A stretch of 64,000 nucleotides of DNA from NCBI RefSeq assembly GCF_041380015.1, contig NZ_CP159978.1. The stretch is one strand, 5' to 3'. Shown here piece after piece: positions 5,758 through 15,392 of the stretch (position 1 is the first letter of the stretch; each line of letters starts with the position of its first letter). Below the pieces are notes generated by a model. It was not told where the DNA came from. It did not search any database and saw only the letters and a program-made list of their open reading frames with translations. The position numbers and the translations under genes are program-made. The DNA is from Buchananella felis (lineage in GTDB: Bacteria; Actinomycetota; Actinomycetes; Actinomycetales; Actinomycetaceae).

Positions 5758-8499
5758 GTGAGCCTTACTAACGGGACGCCCCCGCTCATTGATGGCCTGC
5801 TCAGCCAGGTTCCGGATATCGACCCGGAGGAGACCCAGGAATGGATCGACTCGCTCGATGGCCTCATTGACGAGCGTGGCGGTCCGCGAGCTCGGTACAT
5901 CCTGCTGTCCATGCTGCGCGAGGCGCGCCTGCGCAACGTGTCGGTGCCGTCCTCTGTCACCACGCCCTACGTCAACACCATCGGCGTGCACGAGGAGCCC
6001 TACTTCCCTGGCGACGAGGAGACCGAGGAGCGCTACCGCGGCTGGATCCGCTGGAACGCCGCCGTGATGGTCACCCGCGCCCAGCGCCCGGGCCTGAGCG
6101 TGGGTGGACACATCTCCTCCTACGCCTCCGTGGCCACGCTGTATGAGGTCGGCCTGAACCACTTCTTCCGCGGCAAGGACCACCCCGGCGGTGGCGACCA
6201 CGTGTTCTTCCAGGGCCACGCCTCCCCCGGTAACTACGCGCGTGCGTTCCTGGAGGGCCGCCTGACCGCCGAGCAGCTGGACGGCTTCCGCCAGGAGGTC
6301 TCCTCCGAGCACGGCATGCCCTCCTACCCGCACCCGCGCCAGATGCCGGACTTCTGGGAGTTCCCCACGGTGTCCATGGGTCTGGGCCCGGCGGAGGCGA
6401 TCTACCAGGCGTGGGTGGACAAGTACCTGCACCTGCGTGGCCTGAAGGACACCTCCCAGCAGCGCACGTGGGCGTTCCTGGGCGACGGCGAGATGGACGA
6501 GCCCGAGAGCCGCGGCATGCTGCAGCTGGCCGCCCAGCAGGGCCTGGACAACCTGACCTTCGTGGTGAACTGCAACCTGCAGCGCCTGGACGGCCCGGTG
6601 CGCGGTAACGGCAAGATCATCCAGGAGCTGGAGGCCTTCTTCCGCGGCGCCGGCTGGAACGTCATCAAGGTGATCTGGGGTCGCGGCTGGGACAAGCTGC
6701 TCAACGCGGACAAGGACCGCGCCCTGGTCAACCTGATGAACGAGACGCTGGACGGCGACTACCAGACGTTCAAGGCCAACGACGGCGCCTACGTGCGTGA
6801 GCACTTCTTTGGTCGCGACCCGCGCACCAAGGCGCTGGTGGAGAACATGACGGACGACGAGATCTGGGCGCTCAAGCGCGGCGGTCACGACTACCGCAAG
6901 ATCTTTGCCGCCTACAAGGCCGCCACCGAGCACACCGGCCAGCCCACCGTGATCCTGGCGCACACCGTCAAGGGCTACGGCCTAGGCTCCCACTTCGCCG
7001 GTCGCATGGCGGCGCACCAGATGAAGAAGCTCAAGAGCTCCGACCTGCTGGAGATGCGCGACCGCTTCAACATTCCGATCAGCGACGAGGAGCTGCTGGC
7101 GGACCCGTACCTGCCGCCGTACTACTGCCCGCCGGCTGACGACCCGACGCTGCGCTACATGCGCGAGCGCCGCGCCGCCCTGGGCGGTTTCGTGCCGGAG
7201 CGCCGCACGGCTCACTCCCCGCTGCCCCTGCCGGACGCCAAGCTCTACGAGGGCCTGGCCAAGGGAAGCGGTAAGCAGGAGATCGCCACCACGATGGCGT
7301 TCGTGCGTCTGCTGAAGGACCTGATGCGTGACAAGGAGTTCGGCAAGCACCTGGTGCCGATCATCCCGGACGAGGCGCGCACCTTCGGCCTGGACTCGAT
7401 CTTCCCGTCGGCCAAGATCTTCCACACGCGCGGCATGAACTACGTGTCCGCCGACGCGGACATGATGCTGTCCTACAAGGAGAGCGAGCAGGGCCAGATC
7501 CTGCACACGGGTATCAACGAGGCCGGTGCGGCCGCAGCCCTGCAGGTGGTGGGCACGTCCTACGCCACGCACGGCGTGCCGATGATCCCGGTCTACATCT
7601 TCTACTCGATGTTCGGCTTCCAGCGCACCGGCGACCAGTTCTGGGCCGCCGGCGACCAGCTGGCGCGCGGTTTCATCATCGGTGCTACCGCCGGCCGTAC
7701 CACGCTGGCCGGTGAGGGCACGCAGCACATGGACGGCCACTCCCCGCTCATCGCGGGCACGAACGCCGCCATCGTGCAGTACGACCCGGCCTACGCCTAC
7801 GAGATCCGCCACATCGTGCGCGACGCGATCGAGCGCTGGTACGGCGAGGGCGAGAGCCGCAACCGTGACGTCATGTACTACCTGACGGTCTACAACGAGC
7901 CCTACCGTCACCCGGCCGAGCCGGAGAACGTGGACGTGGAGGGCATCCTGCGCGGCATCTACCAGCTGGCCCCCGCTGACGGGGACGGCCCGTGGGTGCA
8001 GCTGCTGGCCTCGGGCGTGGGCGTGCGCTGGATCGAGGAGGCCAAGGAGATCCTGGCCAACGAGTGGGGCGTGCGCGCCGGCCTGTGGTCCGTCACCTCC
8101 TGGAACGAGCTGCGCCGCGACGGTCTGGAGGCTGACGAGCACAACTTCCTGCACCCGGACCAGCCGCGCCGCGAGGCCTTCGTGACGCAGAAGCTGAATG
8201 GTGCGGGCGGCCCGTTCATCGCGACCAGCGACTTCGACCACCTGGTGCCGGACCAGATCCGCAAGTGGGTGCCGGGCGACTTCCACACCCTGGGCGCCGA
8301 CGGTTTCGGTTTCAGCGACACCCGCGCCGCTGCGCGCCGTCACTTCAAGATCGACGCGCACTCCGTGGTGGTCAAGGCGCTGCAGGCGCTGGTGGAGCAG
8401 GGCAAGCTGCCGGCTTCGGTGGTTGGCGAGGCGATCGCCCGCTACGACCTGTTCAACGTCAACGCCGGCACCTCCGGTTCTGCCGGCGGGGAGGCCTGA
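5758..8499 (+). CDS. aceE: pyruvate dehydrogenase E1 component, homodimeric type
   Basis: 913 residues, the usual length of the fused homodimeric E1. It starts at GTG 5758 after ATGAGGATTC. The thiamine-diphosphate domain shows the GDGEMDEPES ... NLTFVVNCNLQRLDGPVRGNG signature. Other conserved parts are ARAFLEGRLTAEQLDGFRQEV and the transketolase-like middle domain with EQGQILHTGINEAGA and EGTQHMDGHSP. It decarboxylates pyruvate and reductively acetylates the lipoyl domain of E2, feeding acetyl-CoA into the fatty acid genes nearby. No aceF or lpd is adjacent, which is normal for actinobacteria. Codon use is extremely biased to C/G third positions, suggesting high expression. Confidence 0.97.
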   Translation: MSLTNGTPPLIDGLLSQVPDIDPEETQEWIDSLDGLIDERGGPRARYILLSMLREARLRNVSVPSSVTTPYVNTIGVHEEPYFPGDEETEERYRGWIRWNAAVMVTRAQRPGLSVGGHISSYASVATLYEVGLNHFFRGKDHPGGGDHVFFQGHASPGNYARAFLEGRLTAEQLDGFRQEVSSEHGMPSYPHPRQMPDFWEFPTVSMGLGPAEAIYQAWVDKYLHLRGLKDTSQQRTWAFLGDGEMDEPESRGMLQLAAQQGLDNLTFVVNCNLQRLDGPVRGNGKIIQELEAFFRGAGWNVIKVIWGRGWDKLLNADKDRALVNLMNETLDGDYQTFKANDGAYVREHFFGRDPRTKALVENMTDDEIWALKRGGHDYRKIFAAYKAATEHTGQPTVILAHTVKGYGLGSHFAGRMAAHQMKKLKSSDLLEMRDRFNIPISDEELLADPYLPPYYCPPADDPTLRYMRERRAALGGFVPERRTAHSPLPLPDAKLYEGLAKGSGKQEIATTMAFVRLLKDLMRDKEFGKHLVPIIPDEARTFGLDSIFPSAKIFHTRGMNYVSADADMMLSYKESEQGQILHTGINEAGAAAALQVVGTSYATHGVPMIPVYIFYSMFGFQRTGDQFWAAGDQLARGFIIGATAGRTTLAGEGTQHMDGHSPLIAGTNAAIVQYDPAYAYEIRHIVRDAIERWYGEGESRNRDVMYYLTVYNEPYRHPAEPENVDVEGILRGIYQLAPADGDGPWVQLLASGVGVRWIEEAKEILANEWGVRAGLWSVTSWNELRRDGLEADEHNFLHPDQPRREAFVTQKLNGAGGPFIATSDFDHLVPDQIRKWVPGDFHTLGADGFGFSDTRAAARRHFKIDAHSVVVKALQALVEQGKLPASVVGEAIARYDLFNVNAGTSGSAGGEA

Positions 8500-8520
8500 T
8501 CTCGCACGGGGACCAGTTTC

Positions 8521-8552
8521 GGTGGGCGGTTCGCTTCGGCGGGCCGCCCACC
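8521..8552. terminator. hairpin between aceE and aspA
   Basis: GGTGGGCGG (8521-8529) pairs perfectly with CCGCCCACC (8544-8552). It lies 20 bp past the aceE stop in the convergent aceE/aspA gap. No strong T-tract follows, so efficiency is uncertain. Confidence 0.6.
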
Positions 8553-8659
8553 GGCCGTTTGGCGGCGCTTCTTACGCCGGGTGGGGGCCGACGTTGCCGC
8601 CGCCGGCCCCCTTTCTGCAGGCCGAGGCTCCTGACCGAGCGCCCTTCCCTGACCGGGCG

Positions 8660-10312
8660 TTACTGGGCGCCGTACTCGGCCTCGATGATCGCCTCGGGGT
8701 CGGCGGCGGCGTGGCGGCCCTGCGGGTCGGCGCTGTACATCGCGCCACGGTACTGCGGGTCGAGCATGTTTCGCGGCGAAAGGATCTCGTCCAGCTCGGC
8801 CTCGCCCAGCAGGCCCATCTCCAGCACCACCTCGCGCACCGAACGCCCGCTGCGCGCGCACTCCTTGCCCACCAGGTCGCCGTTGTGGTGGCCGATCACG
8901 GGGTTGAGGAAGGTGACGATGCCGATGGAGTTCATGACGTAGTTGCGGCAGACGTTCTCGTTGGCGGTGATGCCCACGATGCAGTGGTGCTCCAGGGAGC
9001 GGCAGGCGTTGCCCAGCAGGTCGATCGACTCGAACATGGACTGCGCGATCACCGGCTCCATGACGTTGAGCTGTAGCTGGCCGGCGTCGGCCGCCAGGGT
9101 CACGGTGACGTCGTTGCCGATCACCTTGAAGCACACCTGGTTGACCACCTCGGGGATCACCGGGTTGACCTTGGCCGGCATGATGGAGGAGCCCGCCTGC
9201 ATCTCCGGCAGGTTGATCTCGTTCAGGCCGGCGCGCGGCCCGGAGGACAGCAGGCGCAGGTCGTTGCAGACCTTGCCGAGCTTGACGGCGAGGCGCTTGA
9301 GGGCGGCGTGCATGGAGACGTAGGCGCCGGTGTCGCTGGTGGCCTCGATCAGGTTGGGGGCGGAGGTGATCTCCAGGGCGGTGACGTCGCGCAGGTGCTT
9401 GATGACTGCGGCCCGGTAGTCGGAGTGCGTGTTCAGGCCGGTGCCGATGGCGGTGGCGCCCAGGTTGACCTCCAGCAGCAGGCGGGCGTTGGCGCGCAGG
9501 CGCGCGATCTCCTCCTGCAGCAGCTCGGCGAAAGCCTCGAACGCATCGCCCAGGCGCATGGGCACGGCGTCCTGCAGCTGGGTGCGGCCCATGGTGAGGA
9601 TGTCGTGGAACTCCTGGCCCTTTTGCCGCAGCGCGGCCACCAGGGAGATCACGTCCTCCTCCAGCTGCAGCACCCGCCGGTAGACGGCGATGCGGAAGCC
9701 GGTCGGGTAGGCGTCGTTGGTGGACTGGGCGCGGTTGACGTGGTCGTTGGGGTTGACCACGTCGTAGCGGCCCTTTTCAAAGCCCAGGTATTCCAGCGCC
9801 AGGTTGGCCAGTACCTCGTTGGTGTTCATGTTGACGCTCGTGCCTGCCCCGCCCTGGAACAGGTCCACCGGGAATTGGTCCAGGCACCGCCCCTCATGAA
9901 GCATGGCCAGGCAGGCCTGCTCGATCGCGTCGGCCACGTCCACCGGCACGGTGCCGATCTCCCGGTTGGCGCGGATGGCGGCCAGCTTGACCATCACCAT
10001 GGCGCGCACGAACTCCGGCACGTCGCTGATCGTGTGCCCCGAGATGGCGAAGTTTTCCTTGGCGCGCAGCGTGTGCACGCCGTAGTAGGCCTCCGCCGGC
10101 ACCTCGCGTTCGCCCAGCAGGTCTTCTTCGATGCGCACCGCCGCGCCCTGGCCCTGGGTGGACGACGCTCCACCGGCCGCGCCGCCCGCGCTCACCTGCC
10201 CGTGGTCGGCGCCGGCCTCTGGGGGCAGCGGCGCGCTGGTGGGGGCGGCGGGCGGGACGTCGGCCACCGGGGTGGAAGAAACGGGCTGACGGAGGTTTTC
10301 TGCGGTGTTCAT
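8660..10312 (-). CDS. aspA: aspartate ammonia-lyase
   Basis: 550 residues from ATG 10312 (preceded by AAGGAAGCCG). The fumarase/aspartase superfamily signature GSSIMPAKVNPVIPEVVNQ is intact, as are TNDAYPTGFR and MGRTQLQDAVPM. The enzyme reversibly deaminates aspartate to fumarate and ammonia. Bacterial AspA is usually about 470 residues. The surplus is an Ala/Pro/Gly-rich N-terminal leader of about 60 residues before RIEEDLLGEREVPAEAYYG, which looks disordered and has no export signal. The downstream start at that core would be an alternative, but the SD supports the long form. It is divergent from fasR. Confidence 0.92.
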   Translation of the reverse strand: MNTAENLRQPVSSTPVADVPPAAPTSAPLPPEAGADHGQVSAGGAAGGASSTQGQGAAVRIEEDLLGEREVPAEAYYGVHTLRAKENFAISGHTISDVPEFVRAMVMVKLAAIRANREIGTVPVDVADAIEQACLAMLHEGRCLDQFPVDLFQGGAGTSVNMNTNEVLANLALEYLGFEKGRYDVVNPNDHVNRAQSTNDAYPTGFRIAVYRRVLQLEEDVISLVAALRQKGQEFHDILTMGRTQLQDAVPMRLGDAFEAFAELLQEEIARLRANARLLLEVNLGATAIGTGLNTHSDYRAAVIKHLRDVTALEITSAPNLIEATSDTGAYVSMHAALKRLAVKLGKVCNDLRLLSSGPRAGLNEINLPEMQAGSSIMPAKVNPVIPEVVNQVCFKVIGNDVTVTLAADAGQLQLNVMEPVIAQSMFESIDLLGNACRSLEHHCIVGITANENVCRNYVMNSIGIVTFLNPVIGHHNGDLVGKECARSGRSVREVVLEMGLLGEAELDEILSPRNMLDPQYRGAMYSADPQGRHAAADPEAIIEAEYGAQ

Positions 10313-10496
10313 CGGCTTCCTTGCTTCGACGCTGACGCCAACGATAACCACATTGCCGCGCTGTCGATTGCCGACAGGGGGCGCCTGACGCAAGGCAGGC
10401 CGTCTTGTGACGTTTCCTTTAATCTCAGTTGCCCAAAACGGGGGCTTCTTGTGTGTTTGTTACCAACCGCGCGGCCCCTGCCTCTATGCTCGCTGT

Positions 10497-11645
10497 ATGA
10501 CTGAGCCGGATGCCTCCACCCGCACTCAAGCCCTTCACCGTTTGCGTTCCTCTGCGGATGCCCTTGCGGGCGTTGCCCTGAAGAAGATCGAGACGGAACT
10601 GCCCTGGTACAACGAGCTGGACGCGCAGGATAGGTCCTGGATCGCGGTGGTGGCCCGCACCGGCATCAACTCATTCACCAAGTGGTTCGAGGAGCAGAGC
10701 ACCACCAGCGACGCCACCGAGATCTTCAACGCCGCCCCGCGCGAGCTGACCCGCTCCATCCCGTTGCAGCACACCCTGGCGCTGATCCGGATCGTGGTGG
10801 ACGTGGCCGCCACGGAGTCGGTGAAGCTGGTGCCTGACAACGCGCGCTCGATGGTGCACGACGCGGTGCTGATCTACGCCCGAGACGTGGCCTTCAGCGC
10901 GGCCGAGGCCTACGCGCGCGCCGCCGAGCAGCGCGGAGCCTGGGATGCCCGCCTGGAGACGCTGGTGGTGGACTCGCTAGTGCGCGGCGAGCACGACTCC
11001 TCCCTGCACTCGCGCGTGGCCGCGCTGGGGTGGAGGGCCGAGCTACCGGTGTGCGCCATCGTGGGCGAGGGTGCCGTGGCGGAGCGCGCGCTGGTGGACA
11101 TCCGGCGGGCCGCCGCCAAGCTGGCCCCCAACACCCTGGTGGGCCTGTACGGCTCCCACATCCTGGTGCTGCTGGGCGCCCCCGACCCGTTGGAGGCGGC
11201 GCGCAGCCTGTGCGAGCAGATGCCGGGCCGGTGCGCGATCGGGCCCCGCGTGGAGGACGTCGCCAACGCGGGCCGCTCCGTGCGTTCTGCGGAGGCCGCG
11301 CTGCGCTCCCTGACCGCGTGGAGCAGCGCCCCCACCGTGGTCACCTCCTCCGAGGTGCTACCCGAGCGGGTGCTGTCCGGGGACCTGCAGGCGCGCGCCG
11401 AGCTGGTCGAGACCATCTACAACCCACTGCTGGAGGCCGGGCAGCCGCTGGTGGAGACCGTGCAGGAGTTCCTCAGCCAGGGCCGCAGCCTGGAGGGGGC
11501 CGCCCGCTCGTTGTACGTTCACCCCAACACGGTTCGCTACCGCCTGCGCCGTGTCGCGCAGCTGATTGGGTGGGATCCCACTGACCCGCGCGACGGTTTT
11601 GTGCTGCAGATTGCATTGGCGGTGGGACGTCTAGACACCCACTGA
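10497..11645 (+). CDS. fasR: FasR-like PucR-family regulator of fatty acid synthesis
   Basis: 382 residues. The C-terminal HTH of the PucR/CdaR type is clear (SLEGAARSLYVHPNTVRYRLRRVAQLIGWDP). The central part resembles the GGDEF-like domain of that family. The position directly upstream of fabD-fabH-acpP-fabF matches Streptomyces FasR, an activator of this operon, so I infer the same role. The ATG at 10497 has no SD but lies 7 nt after TATGCT, consistent with a leaderless mRNA. A longer in-frame reading begins at 10407 but lacks support. Confidence 0.85.
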   Translation: MTEPDASTRTQALHRLRSSADALAGVALKKIETELPWYNELDAQDRSWIAVVARTGINSFTKWFEEQSTTSDATEIFNAAPRELTRSIPLQHTLALIRIVVDVAATESVKLVPDNARSMVHDAVLIYARDVAFSAAEAYARAAEQRGAWDARLETLVVDSLVRGEHDSSLHSRVAALGWRAELPVCAIVGEGAVAERALVDIRRAAAKLAPNTLVGLYGSHILVLLGAPDPLEAARSLCEQMPGRCAIGPRVEDVANAGRSVRSAEAALRSLTAWSSAPTVVTSSEVLPERVLSGDLQARAELVETIYNPLLEAGQPLVETVQEFLSQGRSLEGAARSLYVHPNTVRYRLRRVAQLIGWDPTDPRDGFVLQIALAVGRLDTH

Positions 11646-11649
11646 CACC

Positions 11650-11671
11650 GGGGGTTTTGTAGCTTTCCCCC
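11650..11671. promoter_or_regulatory. short inverted repeat in the fasR-fabD gap
   Basis: GGGGG (11650-11654) and CCCCC (11667-11671) flank TTTTGTAGCTTT. It lies 4 bp after fasR and 70 bp before fabD. It could be a weak terminator of fasR or part of the FasR binding region; the sequence alone does not decide. Confidence 0.3.
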
Positions 11672-11741
11672 AAGAACCGCCGCGAGGCTTGGTGCGTGCC
11701 AGGGAGGGACTTGCCCCGCGCCCCCAAGGGAGACTGACCGG

Positions 11742-12665
11742 GTGATTGTTGTGCAGTGCCCCGGACAGGGAGCGCAGAGCCCCGGAATGCTCAGCGCGTG
11801 GTTGGACGAACCCGGGCGGGAATTCCTGACCGAGCTCAGCGAGGCCGCCGGCCTCGACCTGGTAGAGCTCGGCACCACCGCCACCGCCGAGCAGATCAAG
11901 AACACCGCCTTCGCCCAGCCGCTCATCGTGGCCGCCGGCCTGTTGGCGTGGCGGGCGCTGGGCGGCCTTGGCGAGCAGCGCAGTGGCCTGGTGGCCGACG
12001 TCGCCCTGGTGGCCGGTCACTCCGTTGGCGAGATCACCGCCGCCGCCGTGGCAGGCAGCCTCTCCCCCGCCGACGCCGTGCGCCTGGCCGCCGCCCGCGG
12101 AGCGGCGATGGCCGCCGCCGCTGAGGCCGGTCAGACCGGAATGAGCGCCGTGGTGGGCGGAGACCCCGCAGAGGTCATCGCCGCCATCGAGACCGCCGGC
12201 GCGCACCCGGCCAACCTGAACGGTCCGGGCCAGATCGTCGCCGCCGGTGAGCGCGCGGCCTTGGAGGCCCTGGCGGCGAACCCGCCGGCTAAGGCCCGCT
12301 TGATCGCCCTAGAGGTGCACGGCGCGTTCCACTCCCCCGCCATGGTCCCCGCCGTGGCGCCGGTCAAGGAGGCCCTGGCCGCCCTGGAACTGCGCGACCC
12401 GACTATCCGGCTCCTGTCCAACCGGGGCGGCGCCACGCTGAGCTGCGGCGCGGACGTGGCTGAGGGCATCGCCCACCAGATCACCTCCACCGTGGACTGG
12501 ACCGCCTGCTGCCAGCAGATGAGCGCCGCCCAGCCCGAGCTGCTGGTAGAGCTGGCCCCCGCCGGCGTGCTCACCCGCATCGCCAAGCGCGCCGTGCCCG
12601 GCGTTCGCGCGGTCGCCGTCAACTCCCCCGCAGACGCCGCCGCCCTCATCGAGGAGAAGAAGTGA
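11742..12665 (+). CDS. fabD: malonyl-CoA:ACP S-malonyltransferase
   Basis: 307 residues, GTG start at 11742. The catalytic serine sits in VAGHSVGE (about residue 93), with the N-terminal CPGQGAQSPGM oxyanion loop and the active-site histidine in VHGAFHSPAM. It loads malonate onto AcpP for FabH and FabF. It is the first gene of the fab operon and overlaps fabH by 4 bp (GTGA), implying translational coupling. Confidence 0.96.
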   Translation: MIVVQCPGQGAQSPGMLSAWLDEPGREFLTELSEAAGLDLVELGTTATAEQIKNTAFAQPLIVAAGLLAWRALGGLGEQRSGLVADVALVAGHSVGEITAAAVAGSLSPADAVRLAAARGAAMAAAAEAGQTGMSAVVGGDPAEVIAAIETAGAHPANLNGPGQIVAAGERAALEALAANPPAKARLIALEVHGAFHSPAMVPAVAPVKEALAALELRDPTIRLLSNRGGATLSCGADVAEGIAHQITSTVDWTACCQQMSAAQPELLVELAPAGVLTRIAKRAVPGVRAVAVNSPADAAALIEEKK

Positions 12666-13672
12666 AGACCTTTACCGCAAGCGCCGGCTCCCGCATCGCC
12701 GGCATCGGCGGGGTGCGCGGCTCGCGCGTGGTCCCCAACGCAGACATCATCGAGCCCATCAACTCCAGCGACGAGTGGATCCAGCAGCGCACCGGCATGG
12801 TGACCCGCAAGCGGGCCACCCCGGAGGAGAGCCTGCTGTGGCTGTCCGTGCAGGCCGCCAAGGAGGCGCTGGCCGCCGCCGGCGTCGACGCCAAGGACGT
12901 GGACGGGGTCATCCTGGCCACCATCACCCACTTCGAGCAGACCCCCGCCCTGGCCCCGGCCATCGCCGCCGAGCTGGGCTGCGGGCCGGTGCCCGCGTGG
13001 GACATCAGCGCGGCCTGCGCCGGCTACTGCTACGGCATCGCCCAGGCCGACGCCCTGGTGCGCGCCGGCACCAACAAGTGCGTGCTGGTGATCGGGGCCG
13101 AGCGCCTGTCCGACTTCATCGACCCCACCGACCGCTCCATCTCCTTCCTGCTGGGGGACGGCGCGGGCGCCGCCGTGGTGGTCCCGTCCGCCACCGCAGG
13201 CATCGCCTCCTCCGTGTGGGGCTCGGAGGGCGACAAGGCCGCCCTGGTAGGCCAGACCAGCAACTGGCTGGACTACGCCGCCAACCCGGACCTGAAGTGC
13301 CCCACCCTGGTACAAGAGGGCCCCAGCGTCTTCAAGTGGGCGGCGTTCACGATCTCCGAGGTCGCCAAGCGGGCCATCGAGGCCGCCGGGCTGCGCCCCG
13401 AGGACATAGACGTCTTCATCCCGCACCAGGCCAACATGCGCATCATCGAAAAGCAGGCGCAGCGCATCGGCCTGCGAGAAGATTGCATCGTGGCGGACGA
13501 CATCGTCACGACCGGAAATACCTCCTCCGCCTCCGTACCGCTGGCCACGCAGGCCCTGTACCGGGACGGCAGGATCAAGGGCGGAGAGATCGCCCTGCAA
13601 ATCGGCTTCGGCGCCGGGCTCGCCTACGCGGCCCAGGTGGTGGAGCTGCCCCGGATTACCCCCGCCGCATAA
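12662..13672 (+). CDS. fabH: beta-ketoacyl-ACP synthase III
   Basis: 336 residues. The Cys-His-Asn triad is visible: cysteine in DISAACAGYCYG, histidine in IPHQANMRI, asparagine in TTGNTSSAS. It condenses a short acyl-CoA primer with malonyl-ACP to start chain synthesis; its primer choice would set straight versus branched chains. GTG start overlaps the fabD stop. Confidence 0.97.
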   Translation: MKTFTASAGSRIAGIGGVRGSRVVPNADIIEPINSSDEWIQQRTGMVTRKRATPEESLLWLSVQAAKEALAAAGVDAKDVDGVILATITHFEQTPALAPAIAAELGCGPVPAWDISAACAGYCYGIAQADALVRAGTNKCVLVIGAERLSDFIDPTDRSISFLLGDGAGAAVVVPSATAGIASSVWGSEGDKAALVGQTSNWLDYAANPDLKCPTLVQEGPSVFKWAAFTISEVAKRAIEAAGLRPEDIDVFIPHQANMRIIEKQAQRIGLREDCIVADDIVTTGNTSSASVPLATQALYRDGRIKGGEIALQIGFGAGLAYAAQVVELPRITPAA

Positions 13673-13699
13673 GCGGCACCCAACAAGAAAGGCGTAGCA

Positions 13700-13948
13700 A
13701 TGGCTGCAACCGAGAACGAGATCCTGGCTGGCCTGGCTGAGATCGTCAACGAGGAGACCGGCGTGGATGTCGCCGAGGTGACGCTGGAGAAGTCCTTCTC
13801 CGACGACCTGGACGTCGACTCCCTGTCCATGATGACCATCGTCGCCACCGCCGAGGAGCGCTTCGAGGTGCGTATCCCCGACGAGGACGCCACCTCCCTG
13901 GTGACCGTCGGCGACGCCGTCAACTACATCCTCAAGGCTCAGGCCTGA
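13700..13948 (+). CDS. acpP: acyl carrier protein
   Basis: 82 residues, acidic, with the phosphopantetheine attachment serine in DDLDVDSLSMMTI. It carries the growing acyl chain for the enzymes encoded on either side. An AAGAAAGG-type SD precedes the ATG. It lies 27 bp after fabH and 124 bp before fabF. Confidence 0.97.
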   Translation: MAATENEILAGLAEIVNEETGVDVAEVTLEKSFSDDLDVDSLSMMTIVATAEERFEVRIPDEDATSLVTVGDAVNYILKAQA

Positions 13949-14072
13949 TTCATTCGGCAGGCCGGTGCTGCGGCGTCGTCCATCACCAAGGGCGGCCCGC
14001 GCACCGGCCCCTCAATCTCTCAACTTCCCCTCAAATCGGCGGCACCAATCCGCCCGACCACTTGGAGCGCTC

Positions 14073-15287
14073 ATGACTGTTGTAGTGACCGGCCTGGGAA
14101 CCACTAACCCGTTGGGTGGCGACGTCGCCTCCACGTGGCAGGCTCTGCTGGAGGGACGCTCGGGCGTGAAGACGCTCGACAACGACTGGGTTGAGCTCTA
14201 CGAGCTGCCGGTCAACTTCGCCGGCGCCGTCGCGGTGGACCCGGCCGAGGTGCTCTCCCCCAAGGAACTAAACCGCACCGACCTCGTTGCCCGCTACGCC
14301 CTCATCTCCGCCAAGGAAGCCTGGTCCGACGCCGGCAGCCCCGAGGTGGACGGCGAACGCCTGGGCGTGGTGATCGGCACCGGCATCGGCGGCGTCCACA
14401 CCATCCTGTCCGGCTGGGACGCCATCCGCGACCACGGCGCCCGCCGCGTCAAGCCGCTGACCGTCCCCCTGCTGATGGGTAACTCCCCGGCCGCCACCAT
14501 CTCCGTGGCCTTCGGCGCCAAGGCCGGCGCGCACGCCCCGGTCTCCGCCTGCGCCTCCGGCGCCGAGGCCATCGCCTACGGTGCCCAGATGATCGAGGAG
14601 GGCCGCGCCGACGTGGTGATCTGCGGCGGCTCTGAGGCCGCCATCCACCCGCTGCCGCTGGCCGCGTTCGCGCGCATGCGTGCCCTGTCCACTCGCACCG
14701 ACGACCCGGCCAGCGCCTCGCGCCCCTACGACAAGTCCCGCGACGGCTTCGTGCTGGCCGAGGGCGCCGGTGTGGTGGTGCTGGAGTCCGCAGAGCACGC
14801 CGCCAAGCGTGGCGCCCGCGTCCACGCCGTCCTGGCCGGCTGGGGCATGACCGCCGACGCCTTCGACATCGCCCCGCCGGACCCGACCGGTGCCGGCCAG
14901 GAGACCGCCATGCGCCTGGCCCTGGGCAAGGCCGGGCTGACCGGCAAGGACGTGGCGCACGTCAACGCCCACGCCACCTCCACCCCGGCGGGCGACATCG
15001 TGGAGGCCCACGCGATCGCCCGCGTGGCCCCTAACGCCGCCGTTTCCGCCACCAAGTCCGTCTCCGGCCACCTGCTGGGCGGCGCGGGCGCGTTCGAGAC
15101 CATCCTGACCGTGCTGGCACTGCGCGAGGGCCTGGCCCCGGCCACCATCAACGTGGAGGACCCGGAGGACGACCTGCGCATTGACCTGGTGCGGGGCGAG
15201 CACCGCAAGCTCGGGGACGGCGCCGCGTTGAACAACTCCTTCGGCTTCGGCGGCCACAACGTCGCCCTGGCATTTACTGCAGCCTGA
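14073..15287 (+). CDS. fabF: beta-ketoacyl-ACP synthase II
   Basis: 404 residues from ATG 14073 with GGAG 6 nt upstream. It has the Cys-His-His triad of elongating ketosynthases: SACASGAEAI, NAHATSTPAGD, and KSVSGHLLGGAGA. The final glycine-rich NNSFGFGGHN is intact. It performs chain elongation with malonyl-ACP. It is the last gene of the FasR-controlled operon, followed by a strong terminator. Confidence 0.97.
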   Translation: MTVVVTGLGTTNPLGGDVASTWQALLEGRSGVKTLDNDWVELYELPVNFAGAVAVDPAEVLSPKELNRTDLVARYALISAKEAWSDAGSPEVDGERLGVVIGTGIGGVHTILSGWDAIRDHGARRVKPLTVPLLMGNSPAATISVAFGAKAGAHAPVSACASGAEAIAYGAQMIEEGRADVVICGGSEAAIHPLPLAAFARMRALSTRTDDPASASRPYDKSRDGFVLAEGAGVVVLESAEHAAKRGARVHAVLAGWGMTADAFDIAPPDPTGAGQETAMRLALGKAGLTGKDVAHVNAHATSTPAGDIVEAHAIARVAPNAAVSATKSVSGHLLGGAGAFETILTVLALREGLAPATINVEDPEDDLRIDLVRGEHRKLGDGAALNNSFGFGGHNVALAFTAA

Positions 15288-15303
15288 GCCCAAGAAAACA
15301 CCC

Positions 15304-15346
15304 GGTGGGGGTGGCGGCAAGCGCGTTACTTGCCGCCACCCCCACC
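15304..15346. terminator. bidirectional terminator between fabF and DUF3145 gene
   Basis: Perfect 18-bp stem (GGTGGGGGTGGCGGCAAG with its complement) around a 7-nt loop. Flanking AACAC/GTGTT bases could extend pairing. It sits between two convergent genes and can serve both. Confidence 0.85.
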
Positions 15347-15392
15347 GCTTGTGTTCTCCAAGCGCCGTGTTCTCTAGGGGCCGGTCAGCTCG

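Noticed and set aside
6982..8361. Long minus-strand frame opposite aceE
   Set aside because: An antisense shadow produced by extreme third-position GC bias in aceE; its residues are His/Val/Ala/Arg-rich with no domain.
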